NCBI GenBank assembly: GCA_037126765.1
Contig: JBBCBC010000016.1
Location: forward strand, 16,666,728-16,730,727
DNA length: 64,000 nt
Direction: 5' to 3'
Source of the DNA: Stenogyne calaminthoides
Lineage: Eukaryota > Streptophyta > Magnoliopsida > Lamiales > Lamiaceae
The position numbers were made by a program, and so were the translations under genes. Within the stretch, counting starts at the first letter, position 1. Every line of letters begins with the position of its first letter. Positions 1 through 11,435 of the stretch are shown here, one piece after another. Under the pieces are notes generated by a model. The model saw only the letters and a list, made by a program, of their open reading frames with translations. It ran no database searches and had not been told where the DNA came from.

Positions 1-1000
1 AAAATTCAGCTATGTCATATCATCATCACCTATTCACCTTGTCCAGGATTAAATGCATAGCTAAGTATGTGGATGGTGTATGATTCAATCACTTCATATA
101 AGTGAGGTTGAAGTGGTACACAATAAATTACATTAATTAATGCAGTATATAGAATTTTCAAAAAAATGATAATTTTAAATTTCTTGTATTAATATGTATA
201 GTATTATACTTTTTTCTATTGTGCATGAAAGCATGAGATAATGTTTCGACAACTCACTGTTAATGTGATTATTTTCTTACGACTTGGGGTATTTCCTGTT
301 AAAAAATTGTTGATAAATTCATTACATTAATTTGAAATGTTTTACAATTTAATTAGACTTGATTGCAAATTAAGTCACCATCTTTCATTTATTTACAATC
401 TAATCTAAAATATCGAATAGTTTGTAAATAAATTAATTACCAATTATTATTACAATTAGTTTTATGAGCAGCTCATTTTTGTCCAAACTTAACGTGGCTT
501 GCCCTTGTCTTATTAAATTAAATAAAAAATCGTCATTTAATTTAGGGGTCATCGACGAACAACGTCAAATTCGAGCACAAAAAGAGCTACTTAAAAAACT
601 AAGCATCAACATTTAAAATTGATGATTTATTTAAGTATCCAACTATTTAGATTGCATTGCAAATAAGCGAAGATGATGATTTAATTTGCAATTTTAATTA
701 TAAAAAACTTTTTAGCTTATAGTAAATTATCTATCTGTTAAAAGTTTTAGTAGATTCCCGAGGTTATTTAACTTAATCTCCGTAAAACCAATTTTTTTCT
801 CCTTCTCTTCCTCTTGCATGGTTGACTCATTCGTACTGATTGAATTTAATTTCATCTAGAAGTTCAAACTTATGAAGCTGTGTGATATTAATTTATTCAT
901 ATAATTCCCTAATACTTTCACTTACTTGTGGACTGGGTTGTCACGTAGGCTGTTAACTCCATCATGAGGAGGACTTAGTAGACCGAACAAATGTGCAAAT
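1..1000. other. AT-rich intergenic DNA, no gene seen
   Basis: I see no credible open reading frame, RNA gene or terminal repeat here. The sequence is strongly AT-rich with short poly-A/T runs, as is usual for plant intergenic DNA. It forms the left flank of the MITE that follows. Confidence 0.6.
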
Positions 1001-1003
1001 TTA

Positions 1004-1542
1004 GGGCCCGCTTGGTTGGGGGTAATAAAAGTAGGTAATGTGAATCACTTCTATAGATGTTCCTTGATAGTTTTGATATACAAGTAATGAAAATAAAAGT
1101 AAACAATAAATAATGTTGAGATAAATTAATTAAACGAATTAATTCCCACTCTCTAGATCTATAAGTTTGACTTTTTAGATGAGATTTAAATTCTTTCGCC
1201 AGTATCGAGCTTAGGCTAGCCAGTCCCGAAGTTCGATTCTCGTGGAAAACACTCTACCAATTTAAATTGTCCACTCGTTGGGCCTCCTCCTCAAATGACA
1301 GAGGCAATGATGAAAATTAAATAAATGAATTGATTCTCACACTCTTTACAAGTTCGGACTTTTAGATGAGACGGAATTCTTTCAGATTACCCTCATTCAC
1401 TCAACTCAACTCAACTCAACTCAACTCATATGATACCCATTGTTTATGTTTTAACCAAGCAATTACAATACAATCAATAACTCTTAATGATAGACCCCTC
1501 ATTAATACTCATTATCATTCATAATCCATACCAAACGGACCC
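1004..1542. mobile_element. Tourist-like (PIF/Harbinger) MITE
   Basis: The element starts GGGCCCGCTTGGTTGG and ends in the imperfect inverted complement CCAAACGGACCC. It is flanked on both sides by the trinucleotide TTA (1001-1003 and 1543-1545). A TTA target duplication with a GGGCC..TTGG terminus is the signature of Tourist-type non-autonomous PIF/Harbinger elements. It has no coding capacity. Inside, two segments (about 1131-1200 and 1315-1385) share the phrase 'ctttttagatgaga' and look like an older internal duplication. A pentanucleotide microsatellite lies at 1401-1428. The length of 539 bp is large but acceptable for a MITE. Confidence 0.75.
1401..1428 (+). repeat. (TCAAC)n microsatellite
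   Basis: Five full copies of TCAAC plus a partial one, inside the Tourist-like MITE. Confidence 0.9.
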
Positions 1543-1805
1543 TTAGTGTAGGTTGGACGTGAGCTTTTTTAACTCTAAAAGTTAATTCAAGTGCAAAATT
1601 AATTTATTTATACAAAATTCCCTAATACACACATGATAGATGCAAACTTTACATGGGTTTTCAGTTAGAAACTTAAAAGTTGGAACAAGTAAACGATAGT
1701 TTAGAAATTCCAAACCATGACTTAAAGAGGGGGCCGGCAGAAATTCAGTGAAAAATCCTTAGATAGCATCAGTCAACTCAACCCAAGGTCTACAAAGAAA
1801 CGCGT

Positions 1806-1812
1806 TATATAT
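1806..1812 (+). promoter_or_regulatory. possible TATA box of the receptor kinase copy 1
   Basis: TATATAT lies about 60 bp upstream of the ATG at 1871 that opens the signal peptide. The spacing fits a short 5' UTR. AT-rich DNA gives many chance matches, so this is only a candidate. Confidence 0.35.
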
Positions 1813-1870
1813 GATCACAATATATATATCTAATCCATTCTTTCGCGACTTAATCCTCAATCAATTAACA

Positions 1871-2535
1871 ATGTCCATCTTCCTCATCCTTCTCCTATTC
1901 TCCCCACAGCTCGGAGTATCAACACCAAAAGACGATTGTACCCTTCACAAACCCCGATGCCGGAAAACACGGCCCCCTCATCCGGTTCCCATTCCGGTTC
2001 AAATACCAACCCGACCACTGCGGGTACCCGGGTTTCGACGTCCACTGCGACGACCAAAATGACCAAACTATCCTCACACTCCCTTCTTCCCTGCCCCTCA
2101 CAGTCACCAAAATCGATTACAAAATCCAAGAAATCCACCTATCCGACCCCAATTGCCTGCCCCTGAACCTCCCGGTTCTGAATCTATCCGTTTCCCCCTT
2201 CAGTTTCGTCGACAATTACAAATCCGATTTCATCATCTTCAATTGTTCTTCTCCGAATCGAGATTACAGGAACCCTATCGAGTGTTTGAGTGGTTCCAGC
2301 TACAAATCCTACGCCGTTCAAGCCAATGAATACATGGATTCGTTTTCGTTAACTCAGTGCACCAGAATTCATAACATTTCGTCGGTTCCGAGGGATTTTC
2401 CTGATACTGATCTGCAATTGAAGTGGACTGAACCGGCGTGTTGGGACTGCGAAGCTCAGGGAAAAGGATGTGCGTTGAATGTTACGAGTGCTGGAAATCA
2501 AACGCGATGTGTCCACAGAGATAACAAACAAACAG
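1871..2535 (+). pseudogene. exon 1: signal peptide and WAK-type ectodomain, frameshifted
   Basis: The ATG at 1871 opens MSIFLILLLFSPQLGVST, a typical signal peptide. The first cysteine pair of the GUB_WAK domain (..DDCTLHKPRC) is in this frame. The conserved continuation KHGPLIRFPFRF..CGYPGFDVHC is in the next frame from about 1962, so one base too many is present around 1961. From there the frame is open to the donor GT at 2536. It shows a second cysteine-rich WAK-associated block (LTQCTRIHN, PACWDCEAQGKGC, GNQTRC). The ATG at 2286 is internal, not the true start. About 220 residues matches the usual ectodomain of the family. Confidence 0.8.
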
Positions 2536-3114
2536 GTAACATATATCTTCCCATCTTCTACTTGTAGACAGGAAAGAGCGGAATGTAAAGTTAGACTATT
2601 CATGAGAGTGAGTCTCGTGTGCATCCAAGTGTACCGTGCAGTCAAACCCTTCAGCATTATGACAATTAATATCCGTTAGTAATATTATAGATTCTTGTGC
2701 AACTTATTCACCCTTTACTTTGTCCCAATTTAATTGTTGTTTTTTGATATTTCACATAGAATAATAATGTTATTTAAAATCCATAATATTACTTATAAAA
2801 TGACTATTATACCATTTTGTGTGCTTTACCTAGATAATATTTTTAACTCAATAAATATAACATATCACAAAAAATTAAGAAAAGGACAAAGTTGGATAAA
2901 AATGCTCTTGAAAAAAAAACCCAGATATTTTGGAACAATTTCTTTTTCTTCTCTAGAACAACAATCAAAATTGGTAACGTTTTGAGCATGAATAAATTAG
3001 ATTCTATCAAATACAAAAATATATTGAAGCTTGTTTCATATCTATATCAAAGTGAACTCAAATGAGCTTTCATGGAATGATCGCTAATAAATATGCTTGT
3101 TGTGTTGATTACAG

Positions 3115-3819
3115 GATTAACAAAGAAAGGATGGATTGCAATTGCTGCTATAGGTTCTTTCGTTTTGTTAATAACAATTGTCGGTGTCATTTTTGGTATA
3201 GTCATGTTTATAAGAATCCGAGAGAATCAAAAGAAGGTTGAAAAGTTTATAGAAGATTATAGAGGGCTTAAGCCCACGAGATTCTGCTACGTTGATATAA
3301 GAAGGATAACAAATGAATTCAGTGAAAAGGTGGGTGAAGGAGGGTACGGAATAGTGTATAAGGGCAATTTAACAAGAGAGATAAGTGTAGCAGTAAAAGT
3401 GTTGCACAATACCAAGGAAAAATGTGGGGAGGAGTTTGTGAACGAAGTGAGCACGATTGGAAGGATTCACCACGTAAATGTGGTGCGTTTGGTAGGGTTC
3501 TGTGCGGAAGGGTTCAGAAGAGTGGTGGTTTACGAGTTTCTCCCGAATGATTCTCTAGAAAAGTTCATTTTCCAGACGGAATCAAAACGGAGCTCTCTTG
3601 GTTGGGAGAAGATGCACGAGATTGCACTTGGGATTGCGAAAGGAATTGAGTATCTTCACCAGGGGTGTGATCAGCAAATCCTGCATTTCGACATTAAACC
3701 TCATAATATTTTGTTGGATGAAAATTTAATTCCTAAGATTTGTGATTTTGAAATTTGGCGGTTGTGTTCAAAGGAGCAGAGTGGGGGTGACGATATTTCT
3801 TTGCTAGGGGGACGATGGG
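3115..3819 (+). pseudogene. exon 2: transmembrane helix and kinase N-lobe to activation loop, DFE variant
   Basis: The exon follows the acceptor TTACAG at 3109-3114. It encodes a single hydrophobic helix (WIAIAAIGSFVLLITIVGVI), a basic stop-transfer and the juxtamembrane segment LKPTRFCYVDIRRIT. Kinase motifs follow: glycine loop GEGGYGIVYKG, AVKV lysine, LVGFCAEG, FLPNDSLEKFIF, and the non-RD catalytic loop HFDIKPHNILLDE. The magnesium-binding DFG is read as DFE, followed by IWRL instead of LAKL. Compared with the second copy (8159-8646) the stretch after KEQSG holds two extra bases, so the exon ends out of phase with exon 3. The donor is GTAAGT at 3820. Confidence 0.85.
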
Positions 3820-3830
3820 GTAAGTATGTT

Positions 3831-4403
3831 TAGGGTGGTATACTGCATCAGATCGGTCATCAGATATCAGATAAAGAATTTACGGTATGATGTGAAAATT
3901 CATATCTGATCTGCATCAAAAAATTACTAAGATACCAATGTACTAAGATAATTAGTAATTTCGTATGCAAAAATCACATATCAGATAAATGCATTTAAAT
4001 TTCGATATACCATATCGCATCAAGAAATTTTTGGTACATATTGAATTAACAGATGAATTAATTACCATTCATACCTTGATTGTTTATTTAAAAAATCTAT
4101 ATTTTATGAATAATAATCTTTTAACAACATATATCTCCCTTTAAAATGGGTTTTTAACTATAGAACACTCGTAATTCATTTTCAAATTTTGAATTAGAAA
4201 ACTCACGTAAACAATTCAAAATAAAAGGATAAATTTTCAATGTACCGTATATATCCAATGTATTAATTAAATTAAAAAAATAAAATATATTATATATTTT
4301 TCTAAATACATAATGCAAAGATATATCCCAGATCTTGGTATACCATGACTTTTGAAAATTTATATAGATTTTACGAAAACTAAATTTTCCACATTTAAGT
4401 ATG
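3831..4403. other. intron 2 segment absent from the second kinase copy
   Basis: Intron 2 of copy 1 has about 570 bp that the matching intron of copy 2 lacks. The octamer TAAGTATG occurs at both edges (just after the donor, and again near 4396). This fits either a deletion in copy 2 through microhomology or an insertion in copy 1. No clear terminal inverted repeat or coding content was seen. Confidence 0.5.
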
Positions 4404-4944
4404 ATATTGATCACAAAGTTGATCACAAAGAATACCATACAATACTTTTTTATTTATTAATCAAATTCAACTCCTTAATAAGTAAAAAAAAAAAACTTGT
4501 CTCTTCATAATATGACAAAAAAACTTTATACACCAAATTGTATAATATTTAATCGGTCTAATTTTGGCTAAAGTTTAAAGTTTGACAAAAAAACATTGAT
4601 ATTTATCACAAGAAGTCAGAATAGCATTAGTCCATACAAAGGAAAAGCATTAGATTGTAGGTTGAAGAGTATTAGTACTTTTTTAATACTCAACCAATAC
4701 TCTTCATCACATGAACTAATACTTTTAAATCACATTTTCTATGACTCGCAAAAAAAATATAAAAAAGCAGTTTGGGTGAATTTTTTTTTTTTGTCAAAAT
4801 TAGTATTACTCTTATAATATATAATTAATAATATAAAGATATGCCACATATATAAGTCATAATATAATAAAATCAAATCTTATTCTAAACATAAGTACCT
4901 AAATCTAAAAGTTTAATGTTGATCTTCATCAATATATCCATCAG

Positions 4945-5383
4945 GTACATTGCGCCTGAGGTGTTGTCGAGGACATTTGGAAAAGTGTCGTATAAGTCTG
5001 ATGTTTATAGCTTCGGAATGTTGCTTCTTGAAATGGTGGGAGGGAGGAAGAATGTGGATACGAAGGTGAATACTAGCCAGGTGTACTTTCCGCAATGGGT
5101 TTTTAATCATTTGAATTTAGGAGATGAGTTGTGGACGAAGGCACAGAATGAAGAAGAAACCGAGAAGGGTAATATTGGAAGGAAGCTTACGATTGTTGGG
5201 TTGTGTTGCATTCAGTGGTATCCTAACGATCGTCCCTCGATGAAAGACGTGGTTCAAATGTTGGAAGGAGATGGAACCGATCTCACTATCCCTCCCAATC
5301 CATTTCCAGAGGGAACTGTGGCAAGTCTTGTTGAAAAACATTTCCAAGCAGAGTTGCCTCTCATATTGGAAGTTGATGAGTGA
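4945..5383 (+). pseudogene. exon 3: kinase C-lobe, open to the stop
   Basis: It begins after the acceptor ATCAG (cag 4942-4944) and reads YIAPEVLSRTFGKVSYKSDV and YSFGMLLLEMVGGRKNVD, then the C-lobe with RPSMKDVVQMLEG and a TGA at 5381-5383. The frame is open throughout. These are kinase subdomains VIII (APE), IX (SDVYSFG) and XI (the arginine in NDRPSM). It is the best preserved exon of the pair. It would join exon 2 through ATGGG|GTAC if exon 2 were in phase. Confidence 0.85.
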
Positions 5384-6425
5384 AGGCATTTATTATGGGC
5401 AAATACTTCTATGAATCAATGACATCGTATAACGGTTATAGTTATTTTATTAAAAGGTATCAATTGATCAGTATTAGTTGTTTCCAATAAACAATATTAG
5501 TAGTTTATATTGAATAGTATCAGCTGTGCACCAAAGTGTTACTCTTTTTTTAAGAGTTTAGATGGATATATACTTTACTTTTTTCTCTTGTATAATTACT
5601 CGTCATGAGCTCATAAGATGAGTCTACTCTAGCTTTCTTGGAGCAGTTTTATCATTGCGAGCTTTTATCTCGAGAAAATATGTACAATTCAAATAACAAT
5701 CTCTTATTTATAATTATGATTTCTCATCATACTATAAATTTCTTTGCAACCCTTTATATTTACATGATATAAATTTAGTGCCTTGGGATATTCAAGTTAG
5801 AGTTTTTTCTCTATGTAATAGTATGATTATGAATCCTATTCACATTAACTTGACCTCTTTATATTGTTCCTCAAGGCGAATGTGGAGGAATCTGGGAGCT
5901 ACGCATGCATTTAAATTTTGAAATTCAACGTTATTTTTTTCTAAATACTGAATACGTTACAATTTACTAGGTTTTTACCACTGTATTGCACGTTGCATGT
6001 AAGTAATATAATAATGGATTGGGAAAAAAACTTTGTAATCTATATCTATATACGAGCTTATTTAGATATTATATGGCTAATCTTTTTATTTATTATTAGA
6101 TATTATAGATCTTATTATTTAGATACATTATCTATATATTATTTAGAGTTAATCTTATTTATTTTGAATATTACAAAACGTGTGTATCTTATTTAATTTA
6201 GGTATGTATTATTTGTTTATGGTGATTTTAATTGAGCATATAAAATTTTTATTTCCTACTAAAAGTCAAAATATCCAATAATTAAAGAGTCTGTTGAAGA
6301 TAAATAACTCAAATCGAAGAATAAAAATAAATTTGACACATATTGCTTAAGGGAAGTCTTTTTTAGGTGGTCTTATATATTTGATAGAACCCCACTTTAA
6401 TATTTAGACCTCACTTTGCTGTGAT
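5384..6425. other. 3' flank of kinase copy 1, duplicated with the gene
   Basis: From the stop to about 5765 and again 5937-6006 this flank matches the flank of copy 2 (9606-10049), so the duplicated unit extended at least 0.6 kb past the gene. About 170 bp (5766-5937) is present only here. 'AATAAA' at 5486 is a possible poly(A) signal. Nothing else is recognisable before the LTR fragment. Confidence 0.6.
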
Positions 6426-8040
6426 TGTTGGGAGTATACTGGAAAGTATATATGCTTTTACTTTGTATAATCAAACTGAATTTTGGTCTTATTTACTGAA
6501 ATAAATTGTTTATCACTAATGCTTTAAATATCATCGAATGTTACATATATTTACTGCATAACTGTTCAATAAATAGTACGTGTTACATTGTAGTTAATTT
6601 AGTGATACCAGATCACTGAATATTAAATTAACAGTCACTTGTAACCAAAAGTACACCATTCACGACCTAGATGGAAATGAACAATCCATCGTGAAAGGTT
6701 GAAGTGTAAGGCTCAGATTGACTTGTCTTGACCAAGAGATTACACTAGTGCGTGTTTAGTGCACTGAAGAGGACCTACAGGAGGACAAATTCTCCAGAAC
6801 TGAACTAGGAAGAATTAGACCTCAGTGGTTCGTTATTTCTTAATCTTCGTCCCTTAAATAGGATCGCGTGTGGTTAGTAATTATTGCTTTGACTTATTAC
6901 GGTTAGAGAATCAAAGAGATTCAATACTTTATATCTTGGACAATATTATTGGTCACATGCGATTGCTAAGATTTAATACGGAGAATCGTGTGCAAGTACG
7001 CTTGTTCGATTTGCCCCCTTGGGAGGTTCATAAGTTTTATCATACCAAATCTTGCAAGTGGAACTAGTTTCCGGTATGGATAATAACATTGAACCGTTCC
7101 TTTACCAAGGATAAAAGATATTAATTAATGGAAAGCTATTTCAGTGGCTTGAGTTAATTAATGGGCTAGATAATCTTAAACATGAGAAATAATAATCGGG
7201 AGCCATATTGACTGTAATATGAGTTAAGATGGATAATTCAATATTAATTATGTAGTGGGATTAATTAATATTTATGGGCTTGAATAATATTGTGGCTCAA
7301 TATTGATAATTCAAGATCCACTGGAAGGTCCAATCTTAATTCTCCTAAAAGCCCCTCAAGTAGCCCAACATAAAGTCCAATAACTGAAAAAAGTGTTTAA
7401 AATAAAATAAATTATTGTTGCATTATTTTCCTTAAATTTCGAAATTATTAAAGAAAAAGAGGGAGAAGAATTTTCTTGAAAAGATTTTATGGAAAGGAGA
7501 TAAGTATTCTTGGAATACAAGATGATCCCATAAATTCAAGAAATCTCCCACTTGGTTTCTTTAATTGTGATTTTTGAAATATATAGAGTAATAATAGGAA
7601 GAATGATTTTCTTGATTTTCTTGAAAAGATTTTATGGAAAAAGATATGTATTCTTGGAATACAAGAATATCTCATAAATTCAAGAAATATCCAATCTTGA
7701 AAAGCCTCCTATTAATTTCGAAAAAATGGGTTAAATAAGGGTGTGAGATTTTTGTGGAAAAATACACATGGAAAGAAGACTATATGAGATATATTCAAGA
7801 TTTCTTGGAGATCAAGAAAATATCTTTCCTAATCCTATTTTGAGCCCTAATTTTCGTCCCCCTCTCTATTATAAATTGGGGATGAATGTTTTCATCCCCA
7901 GAACACGAAAATTGGTTTTTCGGAAAAATATCAGCGTCGATAAAATATCAAATATTTTGAAACGTCGACAGAATGTGTATTTTCGAAAAAGGTCAATTGT
8001 GAGTGTACAATTCCATGTGCTGGAAAAGTTAGTAAATCCA
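6426..8040 (+). mobile_element. copia LTR fragment of family C, fused to a kinase gene
   Basis: The fragment starts TGTTGGGAG and is collinear for about 1.6 kb with the two LTRs of element C (47675 and 55004) and with the reverse-oriented LTR of E (24588). Shared markers are TTGTATAATC, the GATCACTGAATATT region, CATACCAAATCTTGCAAG and GTACAATTCCATGTGCTGG. The match stops abruptly at 8040, in AAATCCA, before the last ~370 bp of the family LTR. Sequence of the receptor kinase follows at once. It is therefore a 3'-truncated LTR. No polypurine tract or target duplication was found at its left edge. Confidence 0.85.
7867..7876 (+). promoter_or_regulatory. TATA region of the LTR fragment
   Basis: TATTATAAAT occupies the position of TATAAATA in the LTRs of element C (49128 and 56457). 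If still active, transcription starting about 30 bp downstream would run directly into the kinase exon at 8041. Confidence 0.5.
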
Positions 8041-9605
8041 AAGAATCCGAGAGAATCAAAACAAGGTTGAAAAGTTTATAGAAGATTATAGAGGGCTTAA
8101 GCCCACGAGATTCTGCTACGCTGATATAAGAAAGATAACAAACGAATTCAGTGAAAAGGTGGGTGAAGGAGGGTACGGAATAGTGTATAAGGGCAAGTTA
8201 ACAAGAGAGATAAGCGTAGCAGTAAAAGTGTTGAACAATACCAAGGAAAAATGTGGGGAGGAGTTTGTGAACGAAGTGAGCACGATTGGAATGATTCATT
8301 ACGTAAATGTGGTGCGTTTGGTAGGGTTTTGTGCGGAAGGGTTCAGAAGAGTGGTGGTTTACGAGTTTCTCCCGAATGATTCTCTAGAAAGGTTCATTTT
8401 CCAGACGGAATCCAAACGGAGCTCTCTTGGTTGGGAGAAGATGCACGAGATTGAACTTGGGATTGCTAAAGGAATTGAGTATCTTCACCAGGGGTGTGAT
8501 CAGCAAATCCTGCATTTCGACATTAAACCTCATAATATTTTGTTGGATGAAAATTTAATTCCTAAGATTTGTGATTTTGGGTTGGCGAAGTTGTGTTCAA
8601 AGGAGCAGAGTGGGGTGACGATGACTGCTGCTAGGGGGACGATGGGGTAAGTATGTTGATCATAAAGAATACCATACAATACCTTTTTTTTCATTAATCA
8701 AATTCAACTCCTTAATAAGGAAAAAAAAAATTCTCTTCATAATATGACAAAAACTTCTATACACCAATTGTACCATGCAATCGGTCTAATTTTGGCTAAA
8801 GTTTAAAGTTTGACAAAAAAACATTGATATTTATCACAAGAAGTCTGAATAGTATTAGTCCATACAAAGGAAAAGTATTAGATTGTAGGTTGAAGAGTAT
8901 TAGTACTTTTCAATACTCAATCAATACTCTTCATCACATGAACTAATACTTTTAAATCACTTTCTCTATGACTCTCAAAAAAAATATAAAAAAGCAGTTT
9001 GGGTGAATTTTTTTTGTCAAAATTAGTATTACTCTTATAATATAAAATTAATAATATAAAGATAGGCCACATATATAAGTCATAATATAATAAAATCAAA
9101 TCTTATTCTAAACATAAGTATCTAAATCTAAAAGTTTAATGTTAATCTTCATCAATATATCCATCAGGCACATTGCGCCTGAGGTGTTGTCGAGGACATT
9201 TGGAAAAGTGTCATATAAGTCTGATGTTTATAGCTTCGGAATGTTGCTTCTTGAAATGGTGGGAGGGAGAAGAATGTGGATACGAAGGTGAATACTAGCC
9301 AGGTGTACTTTCCGCAATGGGTTTTTAATCATTTGAATTTAGGAGATGAGTTGTGGACGAAGGCATAGAATGAGGAAGAAACCGAGGAGGGTAATATTGG
9401 AAGGAAGCTTACGATTGTTGGGTTGTGTTGCATCCAGTGGTATCCTAACGATCTTCCCTCGATGAAAGACGTGGTTCAAATGATGGAAGGAGATGGAACC
9501 GATCTCACTATGCCTCCCAATCCATTTCAAGAGGGAACTGTGGCAAGTCTTGTTGAAAAACATTTCTAAGAAGAGTTGCCTCTCATATTGGAAGTTGATG
9601 AGTGA
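8041..9605 (+). pseudogene. LRK10-like receptor kinase, copy 2 (5'-truncated duplicate)
   Basis: This is a duplicate of the 3212-5383 part of copy 1. It starts inside the juxtamembrane codons (AAGAATCCGAGAG) right after an LTR fragment; ectodomain, membrane helix and start codon are gone. The in-frame stop TAA at 8033 closes the frame upstream. Exon 2 (8041-8646) keeps GEGGYGIVYKG, HFDIKPHNILL and a normal DFG (DFGLAKLCS), ending at the donor GTAAGT at 8647. Exon 3 (9168-9605) has HIAPEV in place of YIAPEV, a one-base loss in the GGR(K) region near 9270, a TAG near 9366 and a TAA near 9568. It is a pseudogene. Comparing the copies shows that DFG is ancestral and DFE in copy 1 is derived. Confidence 0.85.
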
Positions 9606-10672
9606 AGGCATTTATTATGGGCAATTACTTCTATGTATCAATGACATCGTATAACGGTAATAGTTGTTTTATTAAAAGGTATCAATTGATCAGTATTAGT
9701 TGTTTCCATTAAACAGTATTAGTAGTTTATATTGAATAGTATCAGCTGTGCACCAAAGTGTGACTCTTTTTTTAAGAGTTTAGATGGATATATACTTTAC
9801 TTTTTTCTCTTGTATAATTACTCGTCATGAGCTCATAAGATGAGTCTACTCTAGCTTTCTTGGAGCAGTTTTAACATTGCGAGCTTTTATCTCGAGAAAA
9901 TATGTACAATTCAAATAACAATCACTTATTTATAATTATGATTTCTCATCATACTATAAATTTCTTTGCAACCCTTTATATTTAAATACTGAATACGTTT
10001 GAATTTACTAGATTTTTACCACGTGTATTGCACGTTGCATGTAAGTAATTAGAAAAATAAAATCGAATTTTTGGAATACCAAGAATTTTTAATTCTCCAA
10101 ATTTTTTAATGTTGAGCTCATACTAAGAGACTAATAAAATAAAAACACACATGTCAACATACGATTGTAAGTTAACTGTAGAATATGAGAAACCATATAT
10201 ATCGTTACATGAAAAATACATGTTTGGTACTCTATTAACTCAATTAAATTAGAGACTAAATCAAGAAATTATTATAAAATAAAAGAAAATGGCGTATAAG
10301 GTTTCTTCTCTTTAGTTTTAACTTTCTGTTTGACATTTTTCCTGAAAGTCAAAACAACGGAAAAACATTTTATGTCTACAACAAAGCATAATCAAGTTAA
10401 ATAATAGGTGCAAATTAAGGGGAAAAGATGAACATATATCTATTTTATTTTTAAATTTCGAAATAAAATATGTCTCAGTTATCATTCGCAAGTGAAGGGT
10501 CTTTAGTGAACATTAGTTTATCATCGGTTCCTTTGTTCGCATAAGCCATGAAGAGAATATTAGTTTCTTTCCTAAACCATGAAAAAGAGAAAAAACTGAA
10601 ATTATACCAAAATCATCATAAAATTTTTGCCACTTACCTTGATGTTATTGTTGAAAAATGTTGCTCATTATT
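9606..10672. other. 3' flank of kinase copy 2 and intergenic DNA
   Basis: 9606-10049 matches the flank of copy 1. 10050-10672 is AT-rich with no recognised gene or terminal repeat. Confidence 0.55.
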
Positions 10673-11368
10673 TGAATGAACGAGAAATTAATTTTCAAAG
10701 TTATTGTAATCAATTATTAGGAAAAGAAAAACAATGAGCTTTTGTCCCACATTGGGAAAATACAAACGAGAAAGTAAATTTGCCTCGGTATTATTTTTTG
10801 TTTAATTTAATTGCTAGCACGTAACGGCTGCAACAAATTAATACGCAAAAAAGTTTCGTACATTTTTATTGTGACGGTTACAACGAATTAATTGAAAGTT
10901 TAAAATCTAAATTAATGGTACATTATTTCAGGCTGTCGGTTTTATTTTGAGGCCATTAATGACTCATAATGCCGAGGGTTTTCAACGGTCAGACTTCATG
11001 CTATATATAACACTTTAGTCGAAGGTGAAAAGAAGAAGAAAAATGACTCGAGACGTCGTAGAAAAACGTGAAACCACAAAATGGAGAAACGATACAGACA
11101 TATTCCAATATATCTTTCTGCTCATATTCGTTCCTGATCTGGTGATATATTTCAGGCAACATCTCGGTTCGCCTCGAACAAAATACAGTGTTAGTATCGT
11201 TGTTCTTAAGTCATTGTATCCTGGGAAACAAGTGTCCTACGATTCACTAGCACCGAGAGTGAAGGGCATAATTTATTTTAAGCAAAGCGTGTTTGACACG
11301 TGCCTCGATTATTCGTTGTTTTTTCGTTTATTATACTTTAAGCAATCTCCGGTGTATATTTTCCTACA
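10673..11368 (+). repeat. LTR-like direct repeat H, copy 1
   Basis: About 0.7 kb found again at 12756-13407 with scattered substitutions. Both copies share TGAATGAA at the start, GAGCTTTTGTC..CACATTGGG, a TATATATAA box (11002-11010), TCTCGGTTCGCCTCGAACAA, and TATTTTCCTACA at the end. The TG...CA ends, central TATA box and length fit an LTR. No clear primer site, polypurine tract or target duplication was found between or outside the copies, so solo LTRs or a plain duplication are equally possible. The 116-codon frame at 11025-11375 is not conserved in the second copy and is not called a gene. Confidence 0.55.
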
Positions 11369-11435
11369 ATTTTAAAACAAATTATTCTTTGAGATGACTA
11401 TTAATTTATGATGCACAGATTCTTCTCAAAAAATC

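Larger units (their letters stand above)
1871..5383 (+). pseudogene. LRK10-like receptor kinase, copy 1 (three exons, broken frame)
   Basis: LRK10L/WAK-related receptor kinases sit in the plasma membrane and couple a cysteine-rich, wall- or ligand-binding ectodomain to a cytoplasmic Ser/Thr kinase, usually in defence or stress signalling. Exon 1 (1871-2535) gives a signal peptide, a GUB_WAK-type domain and a WAK-associated domain. Exon 2 (3115-3819) gives the membrane helix and kinase N-lobe to activation loop. Exon 3 (4945-5383) gives the C-lobe from YIAPEV to the C-terminal EVDE. Introns are GT-AG; intron 1 is phase 1 and its junction codon is intact. Breaks seen: a one-base excess at about 1961 in the ectodomain, DFG changed to DFE, and a net two-base excess before the exon 2 donor that puts exon 3 out of frame. 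As given it cannot make a full-length kinase. Sequence error at some of these sites cannot be excluded. The family is certain; the ligand is unknown. Confidence 0.85.

Noticed and set aside
11025..11375. 116-codon frame in repeat H copy 1
   Set aside because: The second copy (12756-13407) does not conserve the frame, so it is chance.
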